A stretch of 10,516 nucleotides of DNA. It comes from Streptosporangiaceae bacterium. Lineage in GTDB: Bacteria; Actinomycetota; Actinomycetes; Streptosporangiales; Streptosporangiaceae. Within the stretch, counting starts at the first letter, position 1. Each line of letters begins with the position of its first letter. Location of the stretch: contig JASHXW010000001.1 of the NCBI GenBank assembly GCA_030043395.1, positions 1 through 10,516 of the forward strand, read 5' to 3'. Positions 1 through 6,581 of this stretch are shown here, piece by piece. A model generated the notes under the pieces. That model saw only the letters and a list, made by a program, of their open reading frames with translations. It was not told the origin of the DNA and did no database searches. The position numbers and the translations under genes were made by a program.

Positions 1-522
1 GACGCGGAAGCCCGGCGTGTAGGGGCCGTAGGAGTCCCTGGCGTCGGGATCGGTCGAGAAGCTGATGATCGTCGTCGTGCGGCCGTGGAAGTTGCCCTCG
101 AACGCGATGATCACTGCCTCATCCGCCGGAACGCCCTTGACCTCATAGCCCCACTTGCGCGCGGTCTTGATCGCGGTCTCGACCGCTTCCGCGCCGGTGT
201 TCATCGGCAGCACCATCTCCAGGCCGGCCAGCGCGGCGAGCTCGGCGCAGAACGGGCCGAACTGGTCGTGCTCGAATGCCCGGCTGACCAGCGTTACCCG
301 CTCCAGCTGCCGCTGCGCGGCAGCGACCAGCCTCGGGTGCCGGTGGCCGAAGTTGATCGCCGAGTACGCGGCGAGCATGTCCAGGTACCGGCGCCCGGCT
401 ACGTCGGTGACCCAGGCGCCCTCCGCGGTGGCGATCACCACGGGGAGCGGATGGTAGTTGTGCGCGCTGTGCACGGCCGCCTGGGCGCTGAGCTGCTCGG
501 CCGTCAGATGATTACCAGCCAC
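1..522 (-). CDS. rocD: Ornithine--oxo-acid aminotransferase, N-terminal part (cut by window edge)
   Basis: This class III, PLP-dependent aminotransferase should move the delta-amino group of ornithine to 2-oxoglutarate, giving glutamate-5-semialdehyde for proline or glutamate. Only the first 174 residues are in the window and the reading frame runs off position 1. Visible family signatures are an early NYHPLPVVI stretch, [18 protein letters not shown] (about residues 56-73), the cofactor-phosphate loop [16 protein letters not shown] near residue 115, and [19 protein letters not shown] near 150. The PLP lysine lies outside. The GTG start at 522 is preceded by GGAGG five bases upstream, and 13 nt separate it from the stop of the arginine-type hydrolase gene upstream, so the two are almost certainly co-transcribed. 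Acetylornithine aminotransferase is the main alternative, but the NYHPLP and FHGRTT wording plus the hydrolase neighbour favour RocD. Confidence 0.9.
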   Translation of the reverse strand, partial: MAGNHLTAEQLSAQAAVHSAHNYHPLPVVIATAEGAWVTDVAGRRYLDMLAAYSAINFGHRHPRLVAAAQRQLERVTLVSRAFEHDQFGPFCAELAALAGLEMVLPMNTGAEAVETAIKTARKWGYEVKGVPADEAVIIAFEGNFHGRTTTIISFSTDPDARDSYGPYTPGFRV

Positions 523-535
523 CTATTCCTCCCGG

Positions 536-1363
536 TTAGCGCAGCTCGAGCGTGCAGCACTTGGGCCCGCCGCCCGCCTTCATGAACTCCGACAGGTCGA
601 CCGGCACGACGTCGAAGCCGGCTTCGCTAACCTCCCTGGCCAGCGTCTCGGCCTGGACCGGGAGCACCACGTTGCGCCCGTCGCTGATCGCGTTGAGTCC
701 GAGCACCTCGGCGTCGGCGTCCTTGGCCTCGATCAGCGCGGGGAAGTGCGCGCTGAGCGCCGCCCTGGCCGCGTCGTCGAAGGCACCCGGGTAGTAGGCG
801 GCCGTGTCCTCGTCCAGCACCACCATCGCCGTGTCGAGGTGGTAGTAGTGCGGGTCGACCAGCCTGAGGCTGATCACCGGCAAGCCGAAGAGCCGCTCGA
901 TCTCGCCGGCCACGCCCTGCTCGCTGCGGAAGCCGTGTCCGAGCAGGATCGCCCGGCCGGCGAACACGATGTCCCCTTCGCCCTCGTTCACGGCGACGGG
1001 CTCGACGACCTCGGTGTAGCCGCACCGCCGGAACCAGTCCATGTAGGCCGCGCCTTCGGGATGGCGCTCCGGATGCAGGAACCTGGAGCCGAGCACCTTG
1101 CCGCCGATGACCGTCGCCCCGTTGGCCGCGAACACCATGTCCGGCAGGCCAGGCTCTGGCTCGATGATGCGCACCGTGTGGCCGAGCCGGACATAAGTCG
1201 CCCTCAGCTCCTCCCACTGGGTCCGAGCGAGGGAGAGATCAACTGGAAGGTCCGGATTCATCCACGGATTGATCGAGTACTCCACGGTGAAGTACTCCGG
1301 CGGGCACATCAGGTACGTCCTTGCTTTCGCAGGCTCGCGGTGCGCGTCGCCGTGCGGAGTCAT
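536..1363 (-). CDS. ddaH: Dimethylargininase / arginine-hydrolase family protein (amidinotransferase fold)
   Basis: The 275-aa product belongs to the guanidino-group-modifying superfamily (arginine deiminase, DDAH, ArgZ-type arginine dihydrolase). Visible landmarks are DMVFAANG (residues 75-82), NEGEGDIVFAGRAILLGHGFRSE (127-149, acidic substrate-binding loop), the catalytic-histidine motif HYYHLDTAMVVL (172-183, likely H175) and the terminal GGGPKCCTLELR with the nucleophilic cysteine (C269 or C270). The likely product is citrulline or ornithine from arginine or methylarginine. The adjoining rocD makes ornithine release, as in ArgZ-type arginine dihydrolases, an attractive inference, but sequence alone does not settle substrate or product. 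I chose the ATG at 1363 because GGAGG lies four bases upstream. A TTG at 1417 would extend the frame by 18 residues but lacks a ribosome site and sits on the predicted -35. Confidence 0.85.
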   Translation of the reverse strand: MTPHGDAHREPAKARTYLMCPPEYFTVEYSINPWMNPDLPVDLSLARTQWEELRATYVRLGHTVRIIEPEPGLPDMVFAANGATVIGGKVLGSRFLHPERHPEGAAYMDWFRRCGYTEVVEPVAVNEGEGDIVFAGRAILLGHGFRSEQGVAGEIERLFGLPVISLRLVDPHYYHLDTAMVVLDEDTAAYYPGAFDDAARAALSAHFPALIEAKDADAEVLGLNAISDGRNVVLPVQAETLAREVSEAGFDVVPVDLSEFMKAGGGPKCCTLELR

Positions 1364-1388
1364 TCGGCCTCCAGATGGTTGATGCCAG

Positions 1389-1417
1389 ATGATCGATGTC
1401 CGACGATCGATCGTCAA
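1389..1417 (-). promoter_or_regulatory. Sigma-70-type promoter of the ddaH-rocD pair
   Basis: On the minus strand TTGACG (1417-1412) and GATCAT (1394-1389) are separated by exactly 17 bases. The expected start of transcription near 1382 leaves a leader of about 19 nt carrying the GGAGG site and then the ATG at 1363. The good -35 and spacing support it; the -10 matches the consensus at only four of six positions. Confidence 0.55.
1402..1415. promoter_or_regulatory. 14-bp perfect palindrome, likely operator
   Basis: GACGATCGATCGTC is its own reverse complement. It overlaps the -35 hexamer and the first part of the spacer of the predicted ddaH promoter, and a related ATCGATGTC half follows towards the -10. 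This position is typical of a repressor site. The cognate regulator is not visible in the window; an arginine- or Lrp-type regulator is only a guess. Confidence 0.5.
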
Positions 1418-1548
1418 GCAAGCCTAAGAGCGTGCGAAGCTCACGTACCCCGCCGCATCATGCACGTCAGCGGTGATTCGTTGCGCAGGCCAGCCTTCCG
1501 GCGGCGATCTGTTGCGCGTGTTAGGCAGCAGGCGCGAGGTCAGCGGGG

Positions 1549-2739
1549 CTAGCGCAGGCCGCGCAAGCGGCCGACCGCGGCGGCAACGCGCTCGTCGGTC
1601 GCCGTCAGCGCGATCCGGACGTGACGCGCGCCCGCCGGGCCGTAGAACTCCCCCGGCGAGACCAGGATGCCTATCCCGGCGAGCACGCTTACCGATTCCC
1701 AGCAGTCGTAGTCGGGATGGCTGGCCCACAAGTACAGCCCAGCCCGTGAGTGACTGACCTGCCAGCCAGCCTGCTCGACCGCAGGCCGCAGCGCGGCCCG
1801 CCGCCCGGCGTATCTGGCGAGCTGCTGCGTGGCGTCCTCGTCGTCGTCGAGAGCGGCTGTCATCGCGGCCTGGACCGGCGCGGGAACGATCATCCCGGCG
1901 TGCTTGCGAACCTCGAGCAGCGCCGAGACCAGAGCCGGATCGCCGGCCACGAATCCGGCGCGGTACCCCGCCAGGTTGGAGCGCTTGGACAGCGAGAAGA
2001 CCCCGAGCAGGCCGTCATGGGAGTCACCGCAGACGTCCGGGTGCAGCACCGACACAGGGGCGGCTTCGTAGCCGAGGTCGAGGTAGCATTCGTCGCTGGC
2101 CAGGACGACGCCGGACTGCCTGGCCCAGCGGGCAAGTTCACGCAGGCGGCTGGCCGGCAGCACCTGTCCGGTGGGGTTGGACGGTGAGTTGACCCAGGCC
2201 AGGCGGACCTGGCCGTCGTCGCGGCGCTCCGGCTCGTCGGTGCCGACCGACCGCGCGCCAGCCAGGACCGCGCCGATTTCGTAGGTCGGATAGGCCAGTG
2301 CGGGGAATGCGACCGTGTCGCCTGGCCCGCACCCCAGCAGCGTGGGAAGCCAGGCGATCAGCTCCTTGGTGCCGATCACTGGCAGGACCGCGTCCGGGCT
2401 GACTGTCGTACCGTGCCTGCGAGCCAGCCAGCCAGCCGCGGCTTCCCTGAGGCTTGCTGTTCCCTTCGTCAGCGGGTAGCCGGGCGCGTCCGATGCGCTG
2501 GCCAGCGCTTCCTGGACGCGGCGCGGAACCGGATCGACCGGCGATCCGATGGACAGGTTGACGATGCCGTCTGGGTGCGCCGCGGCGGTCGCCGCCGCTG
2601 GCGCCAGCTTGTCCCAGGGGAATCCGGGCAGTCGCGCCGCGAGCGTCCGTGCTGCCGGGCCCAGTGCTGCTGCCGGGCCCAGTGCTGCCGGGCTCAGTGC
2701 TGCCGGGTTCAGCGCTGCCTCGGCATCGGCGGTGGTCAC
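1549..2739 (-). CDS. dapC: N-succinyldiaminopimelate aminotransferase
   Basis: This fold-type I PLP aminotransferase (396 aa) acts in the succinylase branch of diaminopimelate/lysine synthesis, transaminating N-succinyl-2-amino-6-oxopimelate with glutamate. Motifs: GFPWDKLAPA (39-48) and DGIVNLSIGSPVDPVP (57-72) open the actinobacterial DapC core; NSPSNPTG (184-191) binds the cofactor; SDECYLDLG (215-223) follows; the PLP lysine is K252 in FSLSKRSNLAGYRAGF. The frame continues upstream out of phase through the ferredoxin gene, but that extension is spurious. The only usable start before the conserved core is the GTG at 2739, 11 nt after the ferredoxin stop and with no obvious ribosome site, suggesting translational coupling. 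Residues 8-30 are an unusual run of Ala-Ala-Leu-x-Pro repeats, so the protein is about 30 residues longer than the DapC proteins I recall. Confidence 0.9.
   Translation of the reverse strand: MTTADAEAALNPAALSPAALGPAAALGPAARTLAARLPGFPWDKLAPAAATAAAHPDGIVNLSIGSPVDPVPRRVQEALASASDAPGYPLTKGTASLREAAAGWLARRHGTTVSPDAVLPVIGTKELIAWLPTLLGCGPGDTVAFPALAYPTYEIGAVLAGARSVGTDEPERRDDGQVRLAWVNSPSNPTGQVLPASRLRELARWARQSGVVLASDECYLDLGYEAAPVSVLHPDVCGDSHDGLLGVFSLSKRSNLAGYRAGFVAGDPALVSALLEVRKHAGMIVPAPVQAAMTAALDDDEDATQQLARYAGRRAALRPAVEQAGWQVSHSRAGLYLWASHPDYDCWESVSVLAGIGILVSPGEFYGPAGARHVRIALTATDERVAAAVGRLRGLR
2651..2718. repeat. 15-bp in-frame tandem repeat inside the 5' end of dapC
   Basis: Four units read GCTGCCGGGCCCAGT or close variants on the plus strand (2651-2665, 2666-2683 with an added GCT, 2684-2698, 2699-2713), followed by a partial GCTGC. 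On the coding strand they encode Ala-Ala-Leu-x-Pro. All units keep the reading frame, including the one expanded by a triplet. Confidence 0.85.
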
Positions 2740-2750
2740 GAGTCGGGGAG

Positions 2751-3077
2751 TCAGTGCTCGGTTTCCTGCGGTGGCAGCTCCGAGACCGCCGGATGATCCT
2801 TGCCGATCTTCCCGGTCTTCGACGCGCCGCCCGGCGAGCCGAGATCCTCGAAGAAGTCGACGTTGATCTTGTAGTAGTCCTTCCACTGCGGCGGCACGTC
2901 GTCCTCGTAGTAGATGGCCTCCACCGGGCAGACCGGCTCGCAAGCCCCGCAGTCCACGCACTCGTCGGGGTGGATGTAAAGCATGCGCTCGCCCTCGTAG
3001 ATGCAATCGACGGGGCACTCTTCGATGCACGCCCTGTCCAGCACATCCACGCAAGGCAGGGCGATGATGTACGTCAC
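2751..3077 (-). CDS. fdxA: 7Fe ferredoxin ([3Fe-4S][4Fe-4S])
   Basis: The 108-aa ferredoxin has cysteines at 9, 17, 21, 25, 40, 43, 46 and 50. These match, one residue later, the Azotobacter FdI layout: C9, C17 and C50 for the [3Fe-4S] cluster; C21, C40, C43 and C46 for the [4Fe-4S] cluster; C25 as the extra cysteine. The C-terminal part ([24 protein letters not shown], about 61-84) is the usual extension of actinobacterial FdxA/FdxC. It is a soluble cytosolic electron carrier whose partner is not evident. The GTG start at 3077 has a strong GAGGAG site seven bases upstream. The gene sits directly before dapC; this pairing recurs in actinobacteria (Rv1177-Rv1178, from memory), although DapC itself needs no ferredoxin. 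Confidence 0.95.
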   Translation of the reverse strand: MTYIIALPCVDVLDRACIEECPVDCIYEGERMLYIHPDECVDCGACEPVCPVEAIYYEDDVPPQWKDYYKINVDFFEDLGSPGGASKTGKIGKDHPAVSELPPQETEH

Positions 3078-3128
3078 TTGCGAACTCCTCTTCCAAACCG
3101 GCCGGCACCGCTGCGCAGCGCCCGGTCC

Positions 3129-3134
3129 AGTATC
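3129..3134 (-). promoter_or_regulatory. Possible -10 element for fdxA-dapC
   Basis: The minus strand reads GATACT about 50 nt before the fdxA start, inside the 151-nt gap separating fdxA from the transglycosylase-like gene. A weak TTCGGA lies 18 bases upstream (3158-3153). The same CGATACT string stands just before dapD. It is offered as the best promoter candidate in this gap. Confidence 0.3.
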
Positions 3135-3228
3135 GCGGATCGGGCCGGCATTTCCGAAGCGGACCCTGCCGCGTCGCGCGAGAACCGCTGCGTCGCGCTC
3201 TCAGCCGGCCCGCAGGGATCGCAGGCTA

Positions 3229-4092
3229 TCAGCCGAACGCCACCACCCGGCGGTCTGCGGGCACGCCGCCGTGCGTGGCGGCGGAAACCCAGCCCTTCTC
3301 GCCATGCGCAGCGGTCCACTGGTAGCCGTCGAAGCTCACGTTCTGGATACCGAAGCTTCCCGCGTGAGCTACCAGCCACGTGGCTACGGCCCAGCCAGCC
3401 GCCGCGCCGCGCACCCGCACCCGAGTGACCGGATCGCCGACATGGCTGACCCGAAGATGCCCGAAGGCGCTGGTCAGCGCAGTATCCGCGGCGCTGACGC
3501 GGCGACCTCGGCGGATTCCCGATCCGTACCAGCACCAGACGTCATGCGGACGCTGACCGGAGAAGCCGTAGGCCATCGCCTGGCCGACCGCTGAGTACTG
3601 GCTGTAGGCGTAACCGTCGGCGCTCCGCTGCACGTCCTGGGCTGCCTGATAGACGAGCAGGTGCTGGTAGCCGGGCACCGCCGCGAGCGCCTCGAAGAAC
3701 CTGGTCGTCGCGTAGACGGGATCGAGCAGCTCTTTCCTGGTGCCCCAGCCCTGTGAGGGCCGCTGCTGGAAGACGCCTACCGAGTCGCGGTCGCCGTAGG
3801 GCAGGTTCGCCATGTCGGACTCCTGGAAGGCCGTCGCGTAGGCGATGGTCACTGCCCGGACCGGCATCGAGCGATGCTGGGCAACGCCGGCGATCAACGC
3901 GGCGATGCCAGCCTGGCCGGTGCTCAGCGGAACGTCGAACCCGTTGCCACGGACCAGGCAGCCGTCGCCAATCGGCGGCGAGGAGGCCTTGAAGTGGTAA
4001 TTCGTGGCCTTGGCGTAGATGAGGGCCGCGATGATGACCACGATGACGATGACGGCTCCGGCGCCGATACGGCGAGAGCGCGTTGCTGCCAC
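3229..4092 (-). CDS. Membrane-anchored lysozyme-like (transglycosylase-type) protein
   Basis: The 287-aa protein begins with a basic residue cluster and one hydrophobic segment (about residues 9-26, AGAVIVIVVIIAALIYA), so it is probably anchored with the rest outside the membrane. The central domain carries AYATAFQESDMANLPYG (84-100) and DSVGVFQQRPSQGWG (103-117), the Glu-Ser ... Gly-x-(F/M)-Q layout of soluble-lytic-transglycosylase-like folds; E91 would be the catalytic acid. A C-terminal module (about 225-268: WAVATWLVAHAGSFGIQNVSFDGYQW ... GW) resembles the ARB_07466-type domain of actinobacterial cell-wall proteins. A role in peptidoglycan cleavage is inferred. Relatives are sometimes labelled heavy-metal transporters, which nothing here supports. 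The GTG at 4092 has only a weak AGG upstream. It is divergent from dapD with a 43-nt gap. Confidence 0.75.
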   Translation of the reverse strand: MAATRSRRIGAGAVIVIVVIIAALIYAKATNYHFKASSPPIGDGCLVRGNGFDVPLSTGQAGIAALIAGVAQHRSMPVRAVTIAYATAFQESDMANLPYGDRDSVGVFQQRPSQGWGTRKELLDPVYATTRFFEALAAVPGYQHLLVYQAAQDVQRSADGYAYSQYSAVGQAMAYGFSGQRPHDVWCWYGSGIRRGRRVSAADTALTSAFGHLRVSHVGDPVTRVRVRGAAAGWAVATWLVAHAGSFGIQNVSFDGYQWTAAHGEKGWVSAATHGGVPADRRVVAFG

Positions 4093-4120
4093 GCATCAGA
4101 AGTTACCTGCTCGGGCTACC

Positions 4121-4126
4121 GATACT
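4121..4126 (+). promoter_or_regulatory. Possible -10 of a leaderless or near-leaderless dapD promoter
   Basis: GATACT ends nine bases before the dapD ATG, and no Shine-Dalgarno sequence is present there. In actinobacteria a -10 this close to the start codon is typical of transcripts that begin at or next to the ATG. No convincing -35 was found. Confidence 0.35.
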
Positions 4127-4135
4127 CTCCCAGCT

Positions 4136-5002
4136 ATGAATAACGCCGCCGCCGTGCCGCAGCAGGGAACCACAGCGCCGCAGTCGGCGCTGCCTGACCA
4201 GATCGACGAGCTGTGGGAGTCCAGGGCGAGCCTGGGGCCTGAGCAGGCGAAGGCCCGTCAGCTGATCACCGGTGCCGTGGACCTGATCGACTCTGGCCAG
4301 GCGCGAGTGGCCTGGGTGGACCCGGACAGCGGCAAGGTGATGGTCGACGAGCGGGCCAAGCGGGCGATCCTGCTTGCCTTCCGGGTAACGCCGATGGTTC
4401 AGTCGCAGGTCGGCGACTTTCGTTACCACGACCGGGTACCGCTCACCTCCAACCTCGACGGCGTGCGGGTGGTAGCGGGAGCGATCGTGCGCTGGGGTGC
4501 CTACGTGGCTCCTGGTGCGGTGCTGATGCCGTCGTTCGTGAACATAGGGGCGTATGTCGACTCCGGCACGATGGTGGATACCTGGGCAACCGTTGGCTCC
4601 TGCGCTCAGATCGGCAAGAACGTCCACCTGTCCGGCGGGGTCGGCATCGGCGGGGTGCTCGAGCCGCCGAACGCCGTCCCTGTCGTCGTCGAGGACGAGG
4701 CCTTCGTCGGGTCGCGGTCCATGGTGGTCAACGGGGCCAGGGTCAGGACCGGCGCGGTACTCGGCGCCGGGACTATCCTCACCGACACCATGCGCGTCGT
4801 CGACGTGAACACCGGCGAGGAGCTGCCGCGGGGCGAGGCGCCTGCCTGGTCGGTTTGCGTCAGCGGGACCCGCACCAGGAAGTATCCGGGCGGGGAGTTC
4901 GGCACGCAGTGCGTTCTGGTGCTCAAGCGGCTGGCCGAGGGCGACAGGCACGACAAGTCCGCGCTGAACGACGTCCTGCGCGATCATGGCGTGAGCGCCT
5001 AG
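4136..5002 (+). CDS. dapD: 2,3,4,5-tetrahydropyridine-2,6-dicarboxylate N-succinyltransferase, E. coli-like class
   Basis: This 288-aa left-handed beta-helix enzyme succinylates tetrahydrodipicolinate with succinyl-CoA in the cytosolic diaminopimelate/lysine pathway, two steps before nothing else but DapC and DapE chemistry is needed. An alpha-helical N-terminal domain (about 1-100) precedes hexapeptide repeats (about 110-215). The stretch RWGAYVAPGAVLMPSFVNIGAYVDSGTMVDTW is broken here only for length: its key residues are D142 and, further on, E186, matching the catalytic Asp and Glu of the E. coli enzyme. IGKNVHLSGGVGIGGVLEP (159-177) is nearly the E. coli wording. The 317-aa M. tuberculosis DapD looks quite different. 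The ATG at 4136 was chosen because the conserved domain begins soon after; the frame stays open 39 codons further up but that region belongs to the divergent gene's 5' end. Confidence 0.93.
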   Translation: MNNAAAVPQQGTTAPQSALPDQIDELWESRASLGPEQAKARQLITGAVDLIDSGQARVAWVDPDSGKVMVDERAKRAILLAFRVTPMVQSQVGDFRYHDRVPLTSNLDGVRVVAGAIVRWGAYVAPGAVLMPSFVNIGAYVDSGTMVDTWATVGSCAQIGKNVHLSGGVGIGGVLEPPNAVPVVVEDEAFVGSRSMVVNGARVRTGAVLGAGTILTDTMRVVDVNTGEELPRGEAPAWSVCVSGTRTRKYPGGEFGTQCVLVLKRLAEGDRHDKSALNDVLRDHGVSA

Positions 5003-5040
5003 GCTGCCAGCACTGCGCGCACCGTGGCACTATTGCCGTT

Positions 5041-5427
5041 GTGGACGTGGTACTTCTGCTGGCTGCCGCCGCGATCCTGGTCGGGGTCGTGGTCGTGGCC
5101 ATGGGCGGCGGCGGAGAACTCGCGCTGTTCCGCCGTGACTTGCCGCCGCTGCGCTTCCGGCTCAGGTCGCCCGAGGACGTCGCCACGCTGCGGCTACCGC
5201 TCGCGCCGCTCGGTTATCAGGAACAGGCGGCTGGGGAAGCATTCAGGGCGATCGCGCGGCTGCTCGACGAGCGCGACGCGGAGATCGCCAGGCTGCGCGA
5301 CGAGGTGATGCGGCTCCGTTCCGGCGCCGTCGTGCCAGGCGATGCCGCTCCGGCAGGCGCCATCAGCCCCGCGGCAGCTAGCGGGAGCCCCGCAGCGGGC
5401 GCTAGCCAGCCGTCGGCGCAGGCGTGA
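5041..5427 (+). CDS. Small membrane protein with DivIVA-like coiled coil
   Basis: The 128-aa product has one N-terminal membrane segment (residues 2-21, VVLLLAAAAILVGVVVVAMG), then RFRLRSPEDVATLRLPLAPLGYQ (38-60), a helix predicted to form a coiled coil (AFRAIARLLDERDAEIARLRDEVMRLR, 67-93), and an Ala/Pro/Ser-rich tail. The middle part resembles a degenerate DivIVA domain (short beta element, G-Y, then coiled coil). Position before tag matches Rv1209-Rv1210 of M. tuberculosis as I recall it. A scaffold role at the membrane is possible but not demonstrated. The GTG at 5041 begins 38 nt after the dapD stop and lacks a clear ribosome site. Its TGA overlaps the GTG of tag by four bases, so the two are translationally coupled. 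Confidence 0.8.
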   Translation: MDVVLLLAAAAILVGVVVVAMGGGGELALFRRDLPPLRFRLRSPEDVATLRLPLAPLGYQEQAAGEAFRAIARLLDERDAEIARLRDEVMRLRSGAVVPGDAAPAGAISPAAASGSPAAGASQPSAQA

Positions 5428-6002
5428 GCGCAGCCGTCGACGGGCCGGACGGGCTCGCGCGCTGCCCCTGGTCCCTTGGCAGTCCCGATTACCTGAGCTA
5501 TCACGATCAGGAGTGGGGCAAGCCGGTCCGCGACGACGTGGGCATCTTCGAGCGGCTATGCCTTGAGGCGTTCCAGTCCGGCCTGTCCTGGCTCACGATC
5601 TTGCGCAAGCGGGAGAACTTTCGCGCGGCCTTCAGCGGCTTCGACCCGGTGGCGGTAGCCGCGTTCGGCCCGGGTGACGTAGCGCGCCTGCTTGCCGACA
5701 AGGGCATCGTGCGGAATCGGGCGAAGGTCGAGGCAGCGATCGCCAATGCGCGGGCGGTACTCGAACTGCCTGACGGCATCGCCGCCACGGTCTGGAAGTA
5801 TGCCGAGCCCGGGCGGCCCGCGCCGCGGACGCTGCAGGACGTGCCGTCATGGACGCCCGAATCCAAGGCCCTGTCCGCCGAGCTGCGCCGTCACGGCTTC
5901 CGCTTTACCGGTCCGGTGACCGCCTATGCCACCATGCAAGCCTGCGGCGTGGTCAACGACCACCTCGAGGGCTGCTTCGCGCGGAGTAACCTATCGGAAT
6001 AA
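5424..6002 (+). CDS. tag: DNA-3-methyladenine glycosylase I
   Basis: This base-excision repair enzyme (192 aa) removes 3-methyladenine from alkylated DNA. It belongs to the Tag/HhH family with a structural zinc. The zinc ligands are visible at C14 (RCPW), H27 (YHDQEWG), H180 and C184 (VVNDHLEGC). The base-recognition residues E48 and W56 sit in CLEAFQSGLSWLTILRKRENFR (46-67), and the helix-hairpin-helix-like core follows with GIVRNRAKVEAAIANAR (94-110). Length is normal for the family. The start is the GTG inside the GTGA overlap with the DivIVA-like gene. No Ada-type regulatory signal was seen. Confidence 0.95.
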   Translation: MSAAVDGPDGLARCPWSLGSPDYLSYHDQEWGKPVRDDVGIFERLCLEAFQSGLSWLTILRKRENFRAAFSGFDPVAVAAFGPGDVARLLADKGIVRNRAKVEAAIANARAVLELPDGIAATVWKYAEPGRPAPRTLQDVPSWTPESKALSAELRRHGFRFTGPVTAYATMQACGVVNDHLEGCFARSNLSE

Positions 6003-6080
6003 CCGGATATGCTCGGGATCACCCCTGTGTCGCAGCCGGTTAGGTAATGGATACGTCCGATGTCACCGGCGACCGAGCAT
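6000..6080. repeat. Two crossing inverted repeats after tag
   Basis: TAACCGG (6000-6006, starting in the tag stop codon) pairs with CCGGTTA (6036-6042). ATGCTCGG (6009-6016) pairs with CCGAGCAT (6073-6080). The two pairs interleave rather than nest, so in RNA they could form a pseudoknot or alternative folds. They fill most of the 92-nt gap before the DUF397-like gene. There is no U-run, so a standard terminator is unlikely. Confidence 0.45.
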
Positions 6081-6094
6081 GATCGGCTTCCCCC

Positions 6095-6397
6095 ATGGCG
6101 CACAATGACCGGCCCGCACCGCGGTCCAAGCCCACTGCCGCGCAGCTTGGGGTGAATCTAGAGGTCCTGGAATGGCAGCGCTCGGGTTCGGGCGACGGCT
6201 CGTTCGAGGTCGCGTTCGTCCGTGGCCAGGCGGAGCAAGGCGCCAGCTCGGGCGCGGATTGGGTGCTGCTGCGAGTGGCCGGAGACCCAGCCGGGCGTGT
6301 CCTGGTGTACGACAGGATCGAGTGGACGGCGTTCCTCGACGGAGCGCGTAAGGGCGAGTTCGACCTCGGGCACCCGGGCGCTGGTTCGGCAGCGTGA
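6095..6397 (+). CDS. DUF397-like protein
   Basis: The 100-aa protein contains a divergent DUF397 domain: EWQRSGSGDGSFEVAFVRG (26-44) replaces the usual W-R-K-S-S-x-S ... C-V-E-V start, and VLLRVAGDPAGRVLVYDRIEWTAFLDGARKGEFD (about 57-90) keeps the classic end, with EW-x-AFL and GEFD. The cysteine usually present in the first strand is absent, there is a 23-residue N-terminal extension, and the middle loop is longer. DUF397 proteins are small acidic partners of XRE-DUF5753 regulators in actinomycetes; an XRE gene lies 203 nt downstream, but that gene has its own DUF397 partner. The ATG at 6095 has no ribosome site and could be nearly leaderless (CATGAT ends 11 bases upstream). Confidence 0.7.
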   Translation: MAHNDRPAPRSKPTAAQLGVNLEVLEWQRSGSGDGSFEVAFVRGQAEQGASSGADWVLLRVAGDPAGRVLVYDRIEWTAFLDGARKGEFDLGHPGAGSAA

Positions 6398-6440
6398 GCG
6401 CCAAGTCAGTGCGCGCGAAAGGGCGTCCGTCGCGTGGAGC

Positions 6441-6473
6441 AGCCAATCCTGGCGCGGGCAGATCAGATTGGCT
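6441..6473. repeat. Inverted repeat between the DUF397-like and XRE genes
   Basis: AGCCAATC (6441-6448) and GATTGGCT (6466-6473) are perfect 8-bp arms separated by 17 bases. The hairpin lies 44 nt after the DUF397-like stop and about 50 nt before the predicted XRE promoter, so it may end the upstream transcript or bind a regulator. GCCAATC occurs again at 7813-7819, close to the dyad at 7842. Confidence 0.4.
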
Positions 6474-6523
6474 CGCGGCCCATCGCCTGCCGTTTCCCGA
6501 TGATAACGATTGCCTACATGAAA

Positions 6524-6553
6524 TTGTGAATCGCAAGTTATGTGCCATACGGT
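6524..6553 (+). promoter_or_regulatory. Promoter of the XRE-DUF397 pair
   Basis: TTGTGA (6524-6529) and TACGGT (6548-6553) are separated by 18 bases, in a clearly AT-richer patch (about 6497-6555) of otherwise GC-rich sequence. Transcription from about 6560 would give a leader with the AGGAGG at 6571-6576. Confidence 0.45.
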
Positions 6554-6581
6554 AGTAGGGGCGGGGCTTGAGGAGGCTGCG

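Noticed and set aside
746..1552. 268-aa plus-strand open frame across the ddaH gene
   Set aside because: It is a high-GC shadow frame over a gene with catalytic motifs on the other strand, and it runs through the ddaH promoter.
2740..3108. N-terminal extension of DapC to 519 residues starting at 3108
   Set aside because: This part reads the ferredoxin gene out of frame and is Arg/Gly-rich nonsense; the fdxA frame has a perfect cysteine pattern and strong ribosome site.
4019..4135. 39-residue N-terminal extension of DapD
   Set aside because: It overlaps the 5' end of the divergent gene, starts with Met/Thr repeats antisense to that gene's membrane segment, and the ATG at 4136 fits the family length.
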